Shown piece after piece: positions 62,628 to 64,000 of a DNA stretch of 64,000 bases; position 1 is the stretch's first letter; each line of letters starts with the position of its first letter. Both the position numbers and the translations under genes were made by a program. Under the pieces are notes generated by a model. The model did not search any database. It was not told the origin of the DNA and saw only the letters and a program-made list of their open reading frames with translations. Source of the DNA: an uncultured Chiayiivirga sp. (lineage in GTDB: Bacteria; Pseudomonadota; Gammaproteobacteria; Xanthomonadales; Xanthomonadaceae); contig CAKSZJ010000016.1 of NCBI GenBank assembly GCA_934525595.1, positions 1-64,000 of the forward strand, written 5' to 3'.

Positions 62628-63806
62628 TCAGTAACGGTCCGGCGCATCGAGCCGGTCGCCGAGCTGGACGGGGCGGATGCCGTCCATGACCAGGCCATAG
62701 CTGACCTTGTCGAAGGTGCGGAAGATCATGACGTGGCCGGCGAACTCGTCCGGCAGGCTGACCTTGTTGCGGTCGAGGTTGGACTCGATGCGCTGCGGAT
62801 AGCGCACGTCGTCGCGCACCCGCTCGCCCTGGTGCCAGATCGAGAACACCTGGCCGTTCTCCAGCCCCTCGCGTGCGCCTGCGGAAATGGCGACCACGTC
62901 GTGCCGACCGCCGAACTGGAGGTGGTCGGTGACCGCGAGTACGCGCGCGTTGGGTGGCACCTGGGCCGGCGCACGCGGGTAGAAGCTCAGGTCGTGGGGG
63001 AAGGCGTCGTAGGGCATCAGCAGGTCGCCCTTCTTCACTTCGTGCCCGCCGGGAACGACCAGTACGGTGGCCGGGTCGCCGTCGCGGGTGATCTGGCCCT
63101 GGGCGATTTCGTTGACCTCCCAGCCGAGGAACTCGAAACGCTTCTTGGTGATGAAGTGCCGCGCCCAGCGGATACTGTTGCTGGTCGGCTCGGCGCCGCC
63201 CCCGGCGCTCCAGTCGTCGCGGCGTAGGATCGGCTCGCGCTCGGGGTGCTTCTCGGTGGCGATCGGCATCATCGCGTAGCGCACCGTCGGGCGCACGATG
63301 GAAACGCGCGTTCCGGGCACCAGATTGTCGCCGCGGACGTAAACCACCTGGCCTTCCGCGCTCAGCAGCCGGCTTTCCTCGATTCCCAGCACGTAGGGCA
63401 GGGCCTTGTACTGGTCCTCATCCAGCACGTGCTGGTTGGTGAGGAAGTCCTCCACCTCCGACAGCGGCACCGCCGGGATCGGCAGCGCCTCCGCCCGGAC
63501 CGTGGGCGAAAGGCGGTTGACCATCAGCGCGGGCTGGTTTCGGCCGCGGCCCAGGTAGGCCAGGCTCAGCACGTCGCCGGGATAGATGAGGTGCGGGTTC
63601 TCGATCTGCGGGTTGGCCTGCCAGATTTCCGGCCAGAGCCAGGGCTCGTTGAGGAAACGCTTGGCGATGCCCCAAAGTGTGTCGCCCTTCACTACTACGT
63701 AGGTGTCGGGATGGTCGGCGCGCATCTGCAGGGCGACGGCACCCGTCGCGAAGGTCAGCAACGCTGCCGCGGAAACTGCAAGAAGTTTTTTAAGCATGGC
63801 TTCCAT
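62628..63806 (-). CDS. LysM-domain peptidoglycan-binding protein
   Basis: A 392-aa exported protein with signal peptide (LLAVSAAALLTFATGAVA), a LysM domain (TYVVVKGDTLWGIAKRFL with NPHLIYPGDVLSL), then a long beta-rich domain found in the LysM proteins next to dprA in Xanthomonadales. Function: peptidoglycan binding in the envelope, otherwise unknown. ATG 63806 is used; ATG 63797, three codons in, is possible. Confidence 0.87.
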   Translation of the reverse strand: MEAMLKKLLAVSAAALLTFATGAVALQMRADHPDTYVVVKGDTLWGIAKRFLNEPWLWPEIWQANPQIENPHLIYPGDVLSLAYLGRGRNQPALMVNRLSPTVRAEALPIPAVPLSEVEDFLTNQHVLDEDQYKALPYVLGIEESRLLSAEGQVVYVRGDNLVPGTRVSIVRPTVRYAMMPIATEKHPEREPILRRDDWSAGGGAEPTSNSIRWARHFITKKRFEFLGWEVNEIAQGQITRDGDPATVLVVPGGHEVKKGDLLMPYDAFPHDLSFYPRAPAQVPPNARVLAVTDHLQFGGRHDVVAISAGAREGLENGQVFSIWHQGERVRDDVRYPQRIESNLDRNKVSLPDEFAGHVMIFRTFDKVSYGLVMDGIRPVQLGDRLDAPDRY

Positions 63807-63849
63807 GTACCTGATTCCCCAAGCAGGTTTGTCCCCTGACTTGGGGTTG

Positions 63850-63855
63850 AATATA
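63850..63855 (-). promoter_or_regulatory. Possible -10 element for the LysM-dprA-smg unit
   Basis: TATATT on the minus strand, about 45 bp upstream of the LysM ATG, is the only AT-rich hexamer in the gap. The candidate -35 (TTTCGT, about 17-18 bp upstream) is poor. Confidence 0.3.
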
Positions 63856-63996
63856 GCGGAAAACCGTGAAGAAACGAAACAGGCCGTGCAGGCCCGCGGC
63901 GGCGGTCGGTCGGGCCGCTACACTGTCTGGCCCAAACGTGTCCGATCGGGCGATCATCGCCTTGATTCTTCCGGGCCAGGAGCCCATCTTCCCGCC

Positions 63997-64000
63997 ATGG
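63997..64000 (+). CDS. Possible start of a divergent gene (perhaps def), cut by the window edge
   Basis: ATGG at the last four bases, with AGGAG at 63978-63982 (spacing about 14, rather long). In related genomes the LysM gene is divergent from def (peptide deformylase). Only the start codon is in view, so this is a guess from context. Confidence 0.15.

Overview
The window is chromosomal DNA of a high-GC gammaproteobacterium, most likely of the order Xanthomonadales (Lysobacterales) but outside Xanthomonas itself. The evidence is the core gene set and its order: tRNA-Gln/rpsI/rplM, a short-type putA, comF beside bioF-bioH, priA, pyrE, tex, and the topA / smg / dprA / LysM block. ATGA or GTGA stop-start overlaps are frequent. 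Secreted proteins end in an FADGFE/FANGFE-type tail, and there are short palindromic repeats in gene gaps. No phage, IS element, CRISPR array or integrase is visible.

Layout. 1-0.93 kb: tRNA-Gln(CUG) and the rplM-rpsI ribosomal operon (minus), with a good sigma70-type promoter at 985-1013. 1.26-8.8 kb: a transporter-linked hybrid sensor kinase and LuxR-type regulator of the CrbS/CrbR (MxtR/ErdR) type, convergent with a 9-bp overlap, then putA. 8.9-16.6 kb: a long run of minus-strand genes (uppP, a YbhB-like protein, a YheT-like hydrolase, a PlsC-like acyltransferase, a hotdog thioesterase, a DUF1232 protein, a phospholipase D-like lipoprotein, a YceI protein, a SixA-like phosphatase), many of them translationally coupled. 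16.6-20.1 kb: a large secreted lysyl-endopeptidase-like protease. 20.3-24.7 kb: a Ycf46-like AAA ATPase, bioH, a bioF homologue whose PLP lysine position is threonine, and comF.

24.9-27.7 kb is the most unusual locus. A 72-codon gene with a strong ribosome-binding site encodes a small helical LigA-like peptide that closely resembles SonA, the precursor of the Shewanella split borosin RiPP. It is followed 22 bp later by an 836-aa protein whose C-terminal third (about residues 585-825) is a borosin-type alpha-N-methyltransferase of the SonM class. Here the methyltransferase is fused behind a signal sequence or anchor, a TPR-rich (probably periplasmic) sensor, a transmembrane helix and a GGDEF domain with intact motifs. 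This reads as a borosin system whose backbone-methylating enzyme is built into a membrane diguanylate cyclase.

27.7-38.2 kb: housekeeping and minor genes: mutM, an EF-hand protein, xthA, priA, an anchored sigma-region-4-like protein with its DUF3106 partner, a 2OG-Fe(II) oxygenase, an AEC transporter, an HD-domain protein coupled to pyrE, and a DUF4124 protein. 38.2-47.7 kb: a purine catabolism region with xdhA-xdhB-xdhC on the minus strand and adenine deaminase, hydroxyisourate hydrolase and the membrane urate oxidase PuuD on the plus strand. Together these take adenine or hypoxanthine through xanthine and urate towards allantoin. A decayed secreted-protein gene and a repeat-rich gap lie between the two halves. 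47.9-57.1 kb: a Na+/H+ antiporter, two SDR enzymes, tex, a 61-aa Oxidored-like protein, a repeat cluster, a secreted metzincin protease and two small envelope proteins. 57.2-64 kb: topA, an RDD/pilin-like fusion, smg, dprA and a LysM protein. The last bases may hold the start codon of a divergent gene.
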